Shown here: positions 39,449-49,196 of the stretch, one piece after another
How positions within the stretch are numbered: the stretch's first letter is position 1
Layout of the letters: each line of letters opens with the position of its first letter
Assembly (NCBI GenBank): GCA_049840935.1
Contig: JASGJA010000029.1
Location: 62,001 to 126,000, forward strand
Length of the DNA: 64,000 nt
Source of the DNA: Mesorhizobium_G sp049840935
GTDB lineage: Bacteria > Pseudomonadota > Alphaproteobacteria > Rhizobiales > Rhizobiaceae
Reading direction: 5' to 3'
Translations under genes and position numbers: made by a program
Notes under the pieces: generated by a model
The model's input: only the letters and a program-made list of their open reading frames with translations
What the model was told of the DNA's origin: nothing
The model's database searches: none

Positions 39449-42152
39449 TTAACCGAAAAAGCCTTTTCGCTGCCACCATCCTTTTTTGGGCTCGGACGGT
39501 TCGGTATCGGCGGTCTCACTGGAAGCCACAGTAGAGGAAATCGATGGCGTTGAAGGCTCAGCGTTTTCGCCTGCTGCATTTGCTGGTTTGCGGCGCGTGG
39601 TGCGTCGCGGCTTTGATTCCGGCTCTGATACTGGTTCGCTCGGCTCAGTCGCCGCAACCACGATTTCTGCCTCCGCAGCCTTGGCCTTGGTTGAACGTTT
39701 TGCGCGTGCCTTGGGCTTCTTGACCTCTGCAGGCGCTTCTTCTTCTGCTGCTGATTGCTCGGCTTGAGCCTCAGCCACCGGCGCGGGCGCCGCTGCCTGT
39801 TCCGGCTCCTCCGATGCAACCCGCTCTTCGCTGGCTTCGACATCAGTTTCGCCACGGCTGCGCTTGCCGCCACGCTTGCCACGACGGCGCTTCTTGCCGT
39901 CCGCTTTCTCAGCAACAACTTCCTGCTCGGCAGGTTCAGCAGCGGTGACGGCCTCTACGGCTTCGCCTGCGTCATCTTCATCTGCAGCGTCTACCGTTTC
40001 GGCGCTCTCGCTTGCAGACGTGTCTTGTGTACCTTCCTGCTGTTCGCGGTCACGTCCGCCGCGGCGGCGGCGGCGACGCTTGCGCTTGCGACGATGTTCT
40101 TCACCGGACGCTTGCTCAGCGGTCGCATCGGATGTGACCTCATCGCCCACTTCTTCCTCGTCCTGTACCTCGACGATGTCTTCTTCGTCCTCGACTTCCA
40201 CGACCTGTGCAGGCTTTGCCCGCTCGTGGAATTCGATCGGATTCTCCACAATCGCCCCGCGCGTGATCGTGTAGTGCTGCGAGCCGACGCTGTCGTCAGA
40301 TTCGATGGTGATCGTCAGGCCGAACCGACTTTCGAGTTCCACCAGAGTGGTGCGCTTGTGGTTGAGCACATAAAGCGCAGTCGCTGCGGGCGTTCGCACC
40401 GTTATGTGGTGCTTAGCGTCCTTGAGCAAAAACTCCTCGATTGCGCGCACGACAAGCAGCGCCACCGAAGAATCCGAACGCACATGACCTGTACCGCCGC
40501 AGTGTGGGCAGGTTTTCATCGTGCTTTCGAGAACACTTGCGCGAATGCGCTGGCGCGACATTTCCAATAGGCCGAAATGCGAAATGCGGCCGACCTGAAT
40601 GCGCGCGCGGTCGTTTTTCAGGCAATCTTTGAGCTTCTTTTCGACGGACCGGTTGTTGCGCGATTCCTCCATGTCGATGAAGTCGATCACGATCAGCCCC
40701 GCGAGGTCGCGCAGTCTTAGCTGCCGCGCGATTTCCTCTGCCGCTTCCAGATTTGTCTGAACCGCAGTGTCTTCAATAGAATGCTCGCGCGTCGAGCGGC
40801 CCGAGTTTACGTCAATCGCAACAAGGGCTTCCGTCTGATTGATGATAATGTATCCACCGGATTTCAGTGTAACTTGCGGCTGTACCATCCGGTCGAGTTG
40901 AGCCTCGATACCGTTGCGCGCAAACATCGGCGTCGTGTCGCGATAGGGCTGAACCATCTTGGCATGGCTCGGCATGAGCATGCGCATGAAATCCTTGGCC
41001 TCGCGATAACCCTCGTCACCCGCAACAAGAATCTCGTCTATGTCCTTGTTATACAAGTCGCGTACTGAGCGCTTGATGAGGCTGCCTTCCTCGTAAACCA
41101 GCGTTGGCGCGGTGGATTTGAGCGTCAGGTTGCGAACGTTTTCCCACAACCGCATCAGATATTCGTAGTCGCGCTTGATTTCCGCCTTGGTGCGGTTTTC
41201 GCCGGCAGTGCGTAGAATCACGCCCATGCCTTGCGGCACCTCAAGCTCCTTCACCACGTCTTTAAGGCGCTTGCGGTCCTGTGCGCTGGTGATCTTGCGG
41301 GAAATGCCGCCTCCGCGCGCAGTATTAGGCATCAAAACGGAATAGCGACCTGCCAGCGACAGATATGTCGTCAACGCTGCGCCCTTATTACCGCGCTCTT
41401 CTTTTACGACCTGAACGAGCAGAATTTGGCGACGCTTGATGACTTCCTGAATCTTGTAATGGCGACGCATCGGGCGACGGCGGTCGCGAACTTCATCGAG
41501 CGCATCTCCCGCGCCCACCGATTCGATATCGCGCTCGTCGGTCGATCCGGAAGAAACTTCCTCTATCTGTCCGTTGATTTCAGACGTTTCTTCGCTTTCT
41601 TCCTTAACCTGTTCAACAGGCTCGGAAATTACGTCCGCCGCAGCCTCTGCCGCTATTGTACGGGGAGCATCCGTATCATGATCTTCATGCTCATCCGCTT
41701 CTTCGATATGATCGGAAGCATCTGCTCCGGATTTTCGACTTTTCCTCCGCAGCATGAACGTTTTCACCGTTCCTGCTACGGTTCTTGCCGCGTCTGCGGC
41801 GACGACCGCCGCTGCGTTCGCGTTCCTGCCTTGGCTCGCTTTCGTCCTCGTCCTCATGTGCGGCGGCCTCAGCCTCCGCTTTCAGAAGCGCCTGACGATC
41901 TGCCATCGGGATCTGGTAATAATCGGGATGGATTTCGCTAAATGCGAGGAAACCGTGGCGGTTGCCGCCATATTCCACAAAGGCTGCCTGTAGCGATGGC
42001 TCAACCCGCGTTACGCGAGCGAGATAGATATTTCCGCGAAGCTGTTTCTTGTCCTGTGATTTGAAATCGAATTCTTCAATACGATTGCCGCGTGTTACGA
42101 CGACCCGCGTCTCTTCGGGATGAGACGCGTCTATAAGCATTTTGTTGGGCAT
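39449..42152 (-). CDS. rne: Ribonuclease E, with one apparent frameshift
   Basis: The endoribonuclease scaffold of the RNA degradosome; about 900 residues after correction. The start ATG 42152 (MPNKMLIDASHPEETR) has GGGGAGAA ahead. The S1 region (LRGNIYLARVTRVEPSLQAAFVEYG) is split by an acidic/basic insertion typical of alphaproteobacteria. The catalytic DNase I-like domain has LVAIDVNSGRSTRE and LIVIDFIDME. The Zn-link CPHCGGTGHVRS and a long Arg/Glu-rich disordered tail (about residues 580-900) follow. The 5' part is in one frame to about 41735 and the rest is in the next. Removing one A from the AAAA run (41732-41735 on the plus strand as TTTT) rejoins EEKSKSGADAS. As rne is essential in relatives, this is most likely a base-call error. 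Confidence 0.93.
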
Positions 42153-42749
42153 AATTCTTCTCCCCGGCGGGAGCATGGCCTGGCGCACGGTAGGGGCCGT
42201 GAATGCGCGTTAGGGGCAACAGACTGCCGCCGGATATATAGGGGATCGCCTCGAAGCGCGTGCGGGCCGCAACAGACTCCACCGGCTGCGTTTCGCGCCG
42301 GGTCTCGGTTCTGTAATGTGCGGTGCCTATCGTCATCGCCTCGTTCAGCGAAAGGTTAAACTATGACCCGGCTCACCCGGATCGACTTCTTCGCTCATTA
42401 GGAGCCGGCGCAGAACGCTGTTCCGGGCCGTTTATCACCGAGGCCCGCAACTGCGTTTCCTCGGAAAATCTCACGCGACTGCGGCCGGGCAAAAATGCCG
42501 CGCGGTTTTTTAGAAGATCCGCCTAATCCATCCCTAAACCGCAGCGGCGCGCTAACATGCCACAATCCATTCGCTTGTATGGTGTGACGCGGTTTCTGGC
42601 AACCCCGAATTATATTGCCGGCAGACAACCGTGCCGTTCGGTAAGTGTCCGTGAAAAGGGTTGTTAACCTTCTTTTCATACCAATTGTTAAGCTCTCGGC
42701 TTTCCAAGGCAAAAAAACCTTGTGTTGGTGAGATTAACTGGACGGTTAA
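42153..42749. other. Divergent rne/amiC intergenic region
   Basis: About 597 bases without a credible gene. It should hold the long 5' leader of rne on the minus strand and the amiC promoter on the plus strand. One terminator-like hairpin is visible on the plus strand: GCGGC (42481-42485) pairs with GCCGC (42497-42501), followed by GCGG and a run of six T (42506-42511). Short open frames in this region have no conserved features. No Rfam-like rne leader could be recognised by eye. Confidence 0.5.
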
Positions 42750-43968
42750 ATGCGCATACCTGCTTCTCATAACGACTGTTTCAGGCGAGTTTTTGCGCCT
42801 GTTTCACTGTTTTTTCTGCTTGTTTTGCTGCTGTCCAGCCCCGTTCACGCTCTTTCAAAGGCAACAAATTTCGGCATTTCGGGAGACTTCTGAGCACACC
42901 ACTGTGGAAATTGCGCTCGATCAGGACCCCGATCTTCGCTGGTTTTTGCTGTCCAGCCCCTACAGGCTCGTGATTGAGCTGCCGGAGACGTCGTTTGCGT
43001 TTGAACCACGAAGCCTCAAGCCAATCGGGCTCGTAAACGGAATTCGCTATGGCAAGGCGGCAGAGGGGCGCTCGCGCATCATTCTCACGGGGCGCAAACC
43101 GTTCGCGGTGGAGAAGGTAGACGTCCAGCAGGACGCCGACGGCTACAAACTCACCGTTTCTGTAGAGAAATCCACTGACAGCGATTTTCGCGCTGCGATG
43201 ACTGAACAGGCCAGTTCGACGAGCGCAATACAGGTGCAGGCAGCGCCGACAACTGAGGAAGAGAAGCCGTTTACAGTTGTTCTCGATCCCGGTCATGGCG
43301 GTTTTGACGGTGGCGCAGAAGGCATCAGCGGAACAAACGAAAAAGACATCACCCTTGCTTTTGCGCAGGAATTGAAGGCGCGGCTTGCTTCCAAGCGCAA
43401 TTTCAAGGTGGTTATGACCCGCGATTTAGACGTGTTCGTGCGTCTGGATGATCGCGTGAAGGTTGCGCAAGATAATGCCGCCGATCTGTTCATCTCGATT
43501 TACGCGGATACGATACGGTTCAAGGGGCTGCGTGGCGCAACGGTCTATACAGGCTCCGAGCGTGCGTCCGACGCCGAATCGCAGGCGCTGGCAGACCGCG
43601 AAAACCTCGCCGATCAGGTCGGCGGTGCTGTTTCAACGGAAGAGAGCCACGAGGTTGCGGATATCTTGTTCGATTTCGTTCGCCGAGAGACGGAGGATTA
43701 CTCGGTCCACGTCGCCAAGGATCTGGTCGGAGAACTGGGAAAGTCGGTCGGTGTAATCAATAATCCGCATCGTTTTGCACGTTTTCGCGTATTACGCGCG
43801 CCAGATGTTCCTTCCGTGCTTATCGAACTCGGCTATCTTTCGAACGCCGAGGACGAATTAAGCCTGCGTGATCCACAATGGCGCGCAAAGGCGGTGAGCA
43901 GTATAGCCGCTGCTGTCGAAAATTTTGCTGAACGCAAGGGAATACCGGCGGCGCAGGCAGAAAGGTAA
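42750..43968 (+). CDS. amiC: N-acetylmuramoyl-L-alanine amidase (AmiC-type), with one apparent frameshift
   Basis: A cell-division amidase that cleaves the bond between MurNAc and L-Ala; about 405 residues after correction. ATG 42750 begins a proper signal peptide (PVSLFFLLVLLLSSPVHA) that stops in frame at TGA 42891. Removing one T at 42888/42889 joins it to the long frame that continues to 43968. An AMIN domain follows (TVEIALDQDPDLRWFLLSSPYRLVIELPE), then the amidase_3 domain with the zinc ligands: His in VVLDPGHGGFDGG, Glu in GTNEKD, and the ISIYADT and VLIELGYLSN blocks. The second zinc His of the usual 'SIHAD' motif reads SIYAD here. The long frame alone (from 42661) lacks a sensible N-terminus, which supports the correction. 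Confidence 0.88.
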
Positions 43969-44115
43969 TTGCGCCAGCATTGCGTTGCGACTAGACAACA
44001 GCGTGGGCTTTTCTGGCTCGCCCGCGTAGTTTACGATCATCTCGCCGCAATTTGCCCACATCCCCACTGCAGGACGTGGCAGGGTTTGTTTCGTGACAGC
44101 GTGCGGCGGAGTGCG

Positions 44116-44140
44116 GATTCGAACCACTAGTTTTTGGTTC
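44116..44140 (+). other. Hairpin in the mrcA leader
   Basis: CGAACCA and TGGTTCG, with ATTCGAACCA preceding and T-rich loop CTAGTTTT between, form a 7-bp stem that ends about 14 bases before the mrcA start and ribosome site. It could influence translation or reflect a regulatory site; no T-run follows so it is not a terminator. Confidence 0.4.
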
Positions 44141-44154
44141 GATGTGGAGCGGGA

Positions 44155-46594
44155 ATGATTTCGGCTTCTCGGATATTTTTTTGGTGTGGCGATTATGATC
44201 GGTCTGCTCGCTGCGGCGGGTGTGGCGATGTTCGTCGGCCATTTGGCGAAAGACCTTCCAGATTACGAGGTGCTGGCAAGCTATGAGCCGCCCGTAACGA
44301 CGCGTATTCACGCTTCGGATGGCGCGCTTATGGGCGAGTTTGCACGCGAACGCCGCTTGTATCTTCCGATTCAAGCTGTGCCGGATCGTTTGAAAGCAGC
44401 GTTTCTTTCTGCTGAAGACAAGAATTTTTACAAGCATCCGGGCATTGATGTGTCCGGCCTGTTTCGCGCCGTTCTCAATAATCTGCGCACGGGCAGCAAA
44501 CAGGGTGCTTCGACCATTACCCAGCAGGTCGCAAAGAACTTCCTGCTGACCTCGGACCAGACATATGAACGCAAGATCAAGGAGATGTTGCTCTCCTTCC
44601 GTATCGAGCAGGCATATTCGAAGGACCGCATTCTCGAACTTTATGTGAATGAGATTTATTTCGGCCTCGGCGCTTATGGCGTTGCGGGCGCCGCACTGAC
44701 CTATTTCGACAAGTCGGTGAACGAATTGACGCTCGCAGAAGCGGCGTATCTCGCGGCCTTGCCCAAGGGACCGAACAACTATCATCCGTTCCGCCACACT
44801 GAACGCGCTTTGGAGCGTCGCAATTGGGTCATCGATCAGATGGTCGACAATGGCTACGCAACGCATGAAGAAGGCATCAAGGCCAAGTCGGAACCGCTTG
44901 GCGTGAATATCCGTCGCCGCAACAATTACCTTTTCGCCGGTGAGTATTTCACCGAAGAAGTACGCCGCGAGATCATCGCGCGCTACGGACAGGATGCACT
45001 CTACGAAGGCGGTCTTTCTGTTCGCACCACGCTTGACCCCACGATGCAGGTCATTGCGCGCAAGGCAATGCAACGCGGCCTGATCCGTTACGATACGCTG
45101 CGCGGTTATCGCGGCCCCAAAGGCCAGATCGATATATCTGGCGATTGGGGCGTTCCGCTTGGCGAGATCAAGCCTCTTGAGGACGTGCCGGAATGGCAGC
45201 TTGCCGTTGTGCTGGACAGTGCCAAGGAGGGCGTAACCATCGGAATTCAGCCCGGTCGCGAGACGTCGGGCGAGCTGTCTGATAAGCGCGATCGGGCGTT
45301 TATTTCTGCTGACGACATGAAGTGGGCGCTGCGCCACGTGGTCAATGGCGAGCGCGTCAAGGCAAACGGGCCTGACGGCGTGCTCAAGGCAGGCGACGTC
45401 ATCTACGTCGAGAAGAAAGACGATGGTGAAGGCTATGTGCTGCGTCAGCCGCCCGGAGTTTCGGGTGGCATGGTGGTCATGGACCCGCATACGGGCCGTG
45501 TTCTGGCCATGGTCGGCGGCTTCTCCTATTCGCAGTCGGAGTTCAACCGCGCGACGCAAGCGATGCGCCAGCCGGGTTCCTCATTCAAACCAATCGTTTA
45601 TGCGGCTGCGCTGGACAATGGCTACACGCCCGCATCGGTGATCATGGACGGACCGATTACCATCACAATCGGTAATCAGGTCTGGACCCCGAAAAACTAT
45701 GACGGCAAGGCTGCTGGCCCATCTACCCTGCGCAGCGGCATCGAGCGGTCACGCAACCTTATGACTGTCCGTCTTGCAAACGACATGGGCATGAAAATCG
45801 TGTCCGAATATGCTGAGCGCTTCGGCGTGTACGATAAGCTGCCTCCGCATATCGCCATGTCGCTCGGTTCGGGCGAAACCACCGTTATGCGCATGGTGTC
45901 GGCCTATTCGGTGATGGCGAACGGCGGCCGTCAGATCAAGCCATCGCTGATCGACCGCATTCAGGATCGCTACGGCAAGACGGTTTTCCGTCACGATGAG
46001 CGCGGCTGCGAAGGCTGCTCCGCACAGGATTGGGAAAACCAGCCTGAGCCTGAACTGTTAGACAATGCCGAGCAGGTTCTTGACCCGATGACCGCCTATC
46101 AGATCACGTCGATGATGGAAGGCGTGGTTCAGCGCGGCACAGCGACGATCCTGAAGGATCTCAATCGTCCAATAGCGGGCAAGACCGGCACGACCAATGA
46201 CGAGAAGGACGCATGGTTCATTGGCTTCACGCCAAATCTCGTTGCTGGTCTGTATATTGGCTTCGACCAACCTCAGCCACTTGGCAAAGGCACGACCGGC
46301 GGCGGGCTTGCTGCGCCGATCTTCAAGGAATTCGTAGCGGATGCACTCAAGGATGCGCCCGTTGTCGATTTTCAGGTTCCGGCTGGCATGAAGCTCATTC
46401 CAATCGACCGCAAGACCGGTATGCAGGCGTCCAAGGGCGATCCCAATACGATTGTCGAGGCGTTTAAGCCCGGCACTGGCCCGGCTGACAGCTATTGGGT
46501 CATCGGTATGGATTCCGGCATTCAGCCAAGTGGCGAGGCTCTTTCGCCTGCGGCCAAGCAGGTCATCGATGGCGGTGGCGGCGGTCTTTACTGA
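44155..46594 (+). CDS. mrcA: Penicillin-binding protein 1A, with a probable homopolymer frameshift at the N-terminus
   Basis: A bifunctional class A PBP that polymerises and cross-links peptidoglycan; about 812 residues after correction. The glycosyltransferase domain (LSAEDKNFYKHPGIDVSG, GASTITQQVAKNF) is followed by an OB-like insertion and the transpeptidase domain with the SxxK motif in RQPGSSFKPIVY and the KTGTT motif. The long frame begins at GTG 44186. ATG 44155, with GGAGCGGG just ahead, reads MISASRIFF and meets it if one T is removed from the T7 run (44175-44181), giving MISASRIFFGVAIMIGLL and a full membrane anchor. The 3' end overlaps cutC by seven bases. Confidence 0.92.
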
Positions 46595-47346
46595 TCGTCG
46601 TTTCCGCGAACCGCTGCGATTGTCGCCTTCACTGCTGACTCGTCGGTAATCGTAAGGCGATATTCTCTGTCCAGATCCGTGCCACCCATGCCGACATGCG
46701 GGTTGCGGAACAGCATCTTGCTTGGAATATCGCGCAGTGATGCAAAGTGCATTTCGTTCAAGCCAGTTACGGCATGAACGTTTCTGATTGAATCAGGAGT
46801 GAGCGCGCCGCATCCGAGAATGATGATGCGGTTGCCTGCATGCTGCACCAATTCAGCCAGCAGAGGCGCTCCTTCAACTGCGGTATCGCGCTGCCCGCTC
46901 GTGAGTATTCGTCCGACCCCGCAGCGAACGAGCGCGTCCAGCGCCTCAAACGGATCGCGCGTCATGTCGAACGCACGATGGCACGTCACGTTGATGCCAT
47001 TTGCGCAGCGAACAAGTTCGCTCATCCTGTGCTCATCGATTGTGCCATTCGGAAGCAGGCAGCCGGCGACCGCGCCTGCAACGCCAAGATCGCGCAATGC
47101 CCGTACATCGTCGCACATCGACGCAAATTCGGCATCGCTATAGAGAAAGTCGCCGCCCCTCGGTCTGACGATCACATGGAAGGGAATTTGCGCCACATCC
47201 AGCGCAGCCTTGATCGTGCCGTAGCTTGGCGTAAGCCCGCCCTCCAACAGGCTGGCGCACAGTTCCACGCGGTCGGCTCCCGCATCTTGTGCTGCAACCA
47301 GCCCGTCGACGCCTTCGACGCAGACTTCGATCAGTAGGCGTTTCAT
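46588..47346 (-). CDS. cutC: CutC family protein
   Basis: A 252-residue TIM-barrel protein of the CutC family, historically linked to copper homeostasis though the biochemical role is unproven. The signature opening LLIEVCVEGVDGLVAAQDAGADRVELCA and the LLEGGLTPSYGTI, VIVRPRGGDFLYSDAEF and VTCHRAFDMTRDP blocks are all present. The tail ends in the mrcA gene by a short convergent overlap. It starts ATG 47346, two bases after the stop of the next upstream membrane protein gene, so the two may be co-transcribed. Confidence 0.9.
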   Translation of the reverse strand: MKRLLIEVCVEGVDGLVAAQDAGADRVELCASLLEGGLTPSYGTIKAALDVAQIPFHVIVRPRGGDFLYSDAEFASMCDDVRALRDLGVAGAVAGCLLPNGTIDEHRMSELVRCANGINVTCHRAFDMTRDPFEALDALVRCGVGRILTSGQRDTAVEGAPLLAELVQHAGNRIIILGCGALTPDSIRNVHAVTGLNEMHFASLRDIPSKMLFRNPHVGMGGTDLDREYRLTITDESAVKATIAAVRGNDDQ

Positions 47347-47348
47347 CT

Positions 47349-47807
47349 TTAAGCTACTGACCAGATAACGAATGCGAGCAGAACCACCGCAATCAGCAAG
47401 TCGGTGCAGAGCGCGAGGTTTTCGTTTGCAGAGCGGTCCTTCTGGCCGATATGGCCTATTCCTGCCGCGCCGTAGAAAATAGTGGCGTAGATCGCGATTG
47501 GCAGGAGGAAACTCGGTGCAAACACCGATGCAATACCAACGACGCCCCCGGCGAAATTGGAAATACCCAGCTCCCGAACAATCGGAAATGCTTCGTCGGT
47601 TTTGAGCTTGAATATTTCTTTAGCGGTGAACTCAGGCTGTAGGGTTTGCTTCAAACCAGCCGCAATCAGCCTAACGCCTGCACCCCAGAAAACGAACCAG
47701 CGACCGAGAGCCAGCATCAGCGGTAAATCCGGGTGCAGCCAAAGATCGATCCCTGCCGACGCCAAAGGCAGAACCAGCATCGTGCCTATAACGAATGGAA
47801 AGTACAA
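47349..47807 (-). CDS. Small integral membrane protein, DUF6790-like
   Basis: A 152-residue membrane protein with four hydrophobic segments (about residues 4-24, 28-48, 88-115, 132-151). ALGRWFVFWGAGVRLIAAGLKQTLQPEFTAKEIF and FPIVRELGISNFAGGVVGIAS resemble the DUF6790 group; this match is by memory of pattern and moderate. The function is not known. The start is TTG at 47807 with AGGAGG five to six bases ahead. It lies directly upstream of cutC in the same direction with a two-base gap. Confidence 0.7.
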   Translation of the reverse strand: MYFPFVIGTMLVLPLASAGIDLWLHPDLPLMLALGRWFVFWGAGVRLIAAGLKQTLQPEFTAKEIFKLKTDEAFPIVRELGISNFAGGVVGIASVFAPSFLLPIAIYATIFYGAAGIGHIGQKDRSANENLALCTDLLIAVVLLAFVIWSVA

Positions 47808-47953
47808 AGCCGCCTCCTAACCAAGATTAGCGCAAAAGATGCCCGGAATTTTGCGAAAATCAATGTGGCGACGATTGCCTTAACCAAGAAAAGTTTCGGC
47901 TGCTGCTCGTGAGAGCAACAGCCGTCTCGAATGTCTCAAAGGGTAGGGTGGTG

Positions 47954-48175
47954 CTATGACGCCATTTTCGCGGGAATGCCCAATGCCGACGTAATCCGGG
48001 TCAGCGTTTCCGGGTCCATGAGACCTTTTGCTTCGATGTCGGAAAGATCCGACACGGTTAAACCGGACGCAATTGCGATTTGGTCCAGCGAATAGCCGGT
48101 TGCCTCGCGAAGGGCAGTAACGGGGTTTACGCCGGAAGCCAGCGACGCGGTTAGAGTATCAACGATTGTAACCAT
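47954..48175 (-). CDS. Small helix-turn-helix protein
   Basis: A 73-residue soluble protein. Residues about 17-55 (ALREATGYSLDQIAIASGLTVSDLSDIEAKG) have the spacing of an XRE/Cro-type helix-turn-helix, followed by a short helical tail (DPETLTRITSALGI). It could be a small regulator or an antitoxin-like protein, but no partner toxin is adjacent. ATG 48175 is chosen over an upstream GTG/ATG at 48211 because it gives a compact conserved-looking start (MVTIVDTLTA). It is divergent from a secreted small protein gene. Confidence 0.65.
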   Translation of the reverse strand: MVTIVDTLTASLASGVNPVTALREATGYSLDQIAIASGLTVSDLSDIEAKGLMDPETLTRITSALGIPAKMAS

Positions 48176-48428
48176 CTGAAACCTCTCCGTGAGGCTCCGA
48201 TATGCGCACACGCGGGCTTTAATGGCAAGTTAACTTTTTCGCACTGCACAAATGCGCACGGAAATCATGATCCTAACGAATACAGTCACCGACCTTTCCG
48301 TGACATGCCAAATCAAACTATCAACAGCTTTCACATTCACTATATATATAATTATCAATTAGAAGTTGCATTTTGATTGTTTTTGGCACGATCTAAGCGC
48401 GCCTTCGTTTATGGAAATCGGGGAAGAC
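48176..48428. promoter_or_regulatory. Divergent promoter region, AT-rich
   Basis: About 250 bases between the divergent HTH gene and the secreted protein gene. It contains a strongly AT-rich block (TATATATATAATTATCAATT, 48343-48362) in an otherwise GC-moderate surrounding. Promoters for both genes must be here; no -35/-10 pair is assigned with confidence. Confidence 0.4.
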
Positions 48429-48806
48429 ATGCGTAGCAGTGCAGCCTTCCTTTTTTGCTCATTGCTCGTCGCCGCTACGCCCGTTGGAGCGCAGGTGCTA
48501 CGCGAGAGAACGCGGATGTGTCAGGCTCTTGTGCTGAACATGTTGGAGGGTTCAGCCATTGCTGCCGCCGCTGCCGACGCGTGCAATGATCTCAAGCTCA
48601 AAGTCGAGCAGGCGCGCCTCGCAATCAACATTGCTATTGCAGTCGGAGTGGACGAGAGCGTTGCAATAGAGGTTTTTACCCGGGAATATGTGACTGTCAG
48701 CAAGTCTGGACGAAAATGCGACCTGGACGGCATGATTGCTTTGGGAAATTCGTTTCAGGATACCGCGGAGCAGACTATGGATTTCTGCTCGGTCATCGCT
48801 CCCTGA
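48429..48806 (+). CDS. Small secreted four-cysteine protein of unknown function
   Basis: A 125-residue protein. The signal peptide is clear (SSAAFLFCSLLVAATPVGAQ, cleavage after about residue 22), preceded by GGGGAAG as ribosome site before ATG 48429. The mature part of about 100 residues is helical and has four cysteines, in RMCQAL, DACND, RKCDL and DFCSV, which could form two disulfides in the periplasm. No named family was recognised. The AT-rich upstream stretch (48340-48360) is likely its promoter, shared with the divergent HTH gene. Confidence 0.7.
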   Translation: MRSSAAFLFCSLLVAATPVGAQVLRERTRMCQALVLNMLEGSAIAAAAADACNDLKLKVEQARLAINIAIAVGVDESVAIEVFTREYVTVSKSGRKCDLDGMIALGNSFQDTAEQTMDFCSVIAP

Positions 48807-48952
48807 CCCCTTTTGAACAATCGCTCGCTCGCCACGCTGTTAACAGCCGCGATATGAATATTTCAGGGTATATCTCTTTCATCTAGTTTCCGTTGGGGAA
48901 ACTCATCCGTAGGTTGCATATGCGCGCAAACGCATAATCCTCCCTGCGCGCC

Positions 48953-48986
48953 GCCCGTCGCCTGTCCTGCGAGGGAGGCGGCGGGC
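48953..48986. other. GC-rich hairpin downstream of tRNA-Leu
   Basis: GCCCGTCGCC (48953-48962) and GGCGGCGGGC (48977-48986) form a 10-bp stem with one G-T wobble and a 14-base loop, between the secreted protein gene and tRNA-Leu. No T-run follows on either strand. A processing or transcription-ending role for the tRNA transcript is possible but unproven. Confidence 0.4.
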
Positions 48987-49036
48987 CTCTTCGTCGGCAA
49001 AACCGCGGAAATTCCAAATTCATCGCATAAGATATC

Positions 49037-49122
49037 TGGTGGCCGCTGTGGGGATCGAACCCACACGGGCGAAGCCCGAGAGATTTTAAGTCTCTTCCGT
49101 CTACCAATTCCGGCAAGCGGCC
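49037..49122 (-). tRNA. tRNA-Leu (anticodon TAA)
   Basis: An 86-nucleotide tRNA on the minus strand, CCA encoded. The acceptor stem GGCCGCT pairs with AGCGGCC before the A-CCA end. The D-arm GGAATTGGTAGAC, the anticodon loop CTTAAAA on a GAGA/TCTC stem, a long variable arm (CGGGCTTCGCCCG) and the T-loop GTTCGATCC are all clear. The long variable arm and TAA anticodon identify Leu. It begins 34 bases after the tctCBA terminator hairpin's T-run side. Confidence 0.95.
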
Positions 49123-49156
49123 GAAGCGATGGCCGCTTCGCAGAGTTCCCTATACA

Positions 49157-49196
49157 TAAAAACCGTGGCTGTCAGCCGGGTCAGGACGACAGCCAC
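49157..49196 (-). terminator. Terminator of the tctCBA operon
   Basis: GTGGCTGTC (49165-49173) and GACAGCCAC (49188-49196) pair perfectly over nine bases with a 14-base loop. Read leftward the stem is followed by GGTTTTTATG. It lies eight bases beyond the tctA stop and is a strong intrinsic terminator. Confidence 0.85.

Noticed and set aside
43991..45559. A 522-codon minus-strand open frame
   Set aside because: It is opposite mrcA and amiC's end; the composition is shadow-like with no ribosome site or family.
48343..48362. TATATATATAATTATCAATT as a tandem repeat or fragile site
   Set aside because: It is short and sits in a divergent promoter region, where AT-rich sequence is normal.
48807..49036. 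A structural RNA gene beside tRNA-Leu
   Set aside because: A GC-rich hairpin is present but no tRNA, tmRNA or known small-RNA pattern could be recognised.
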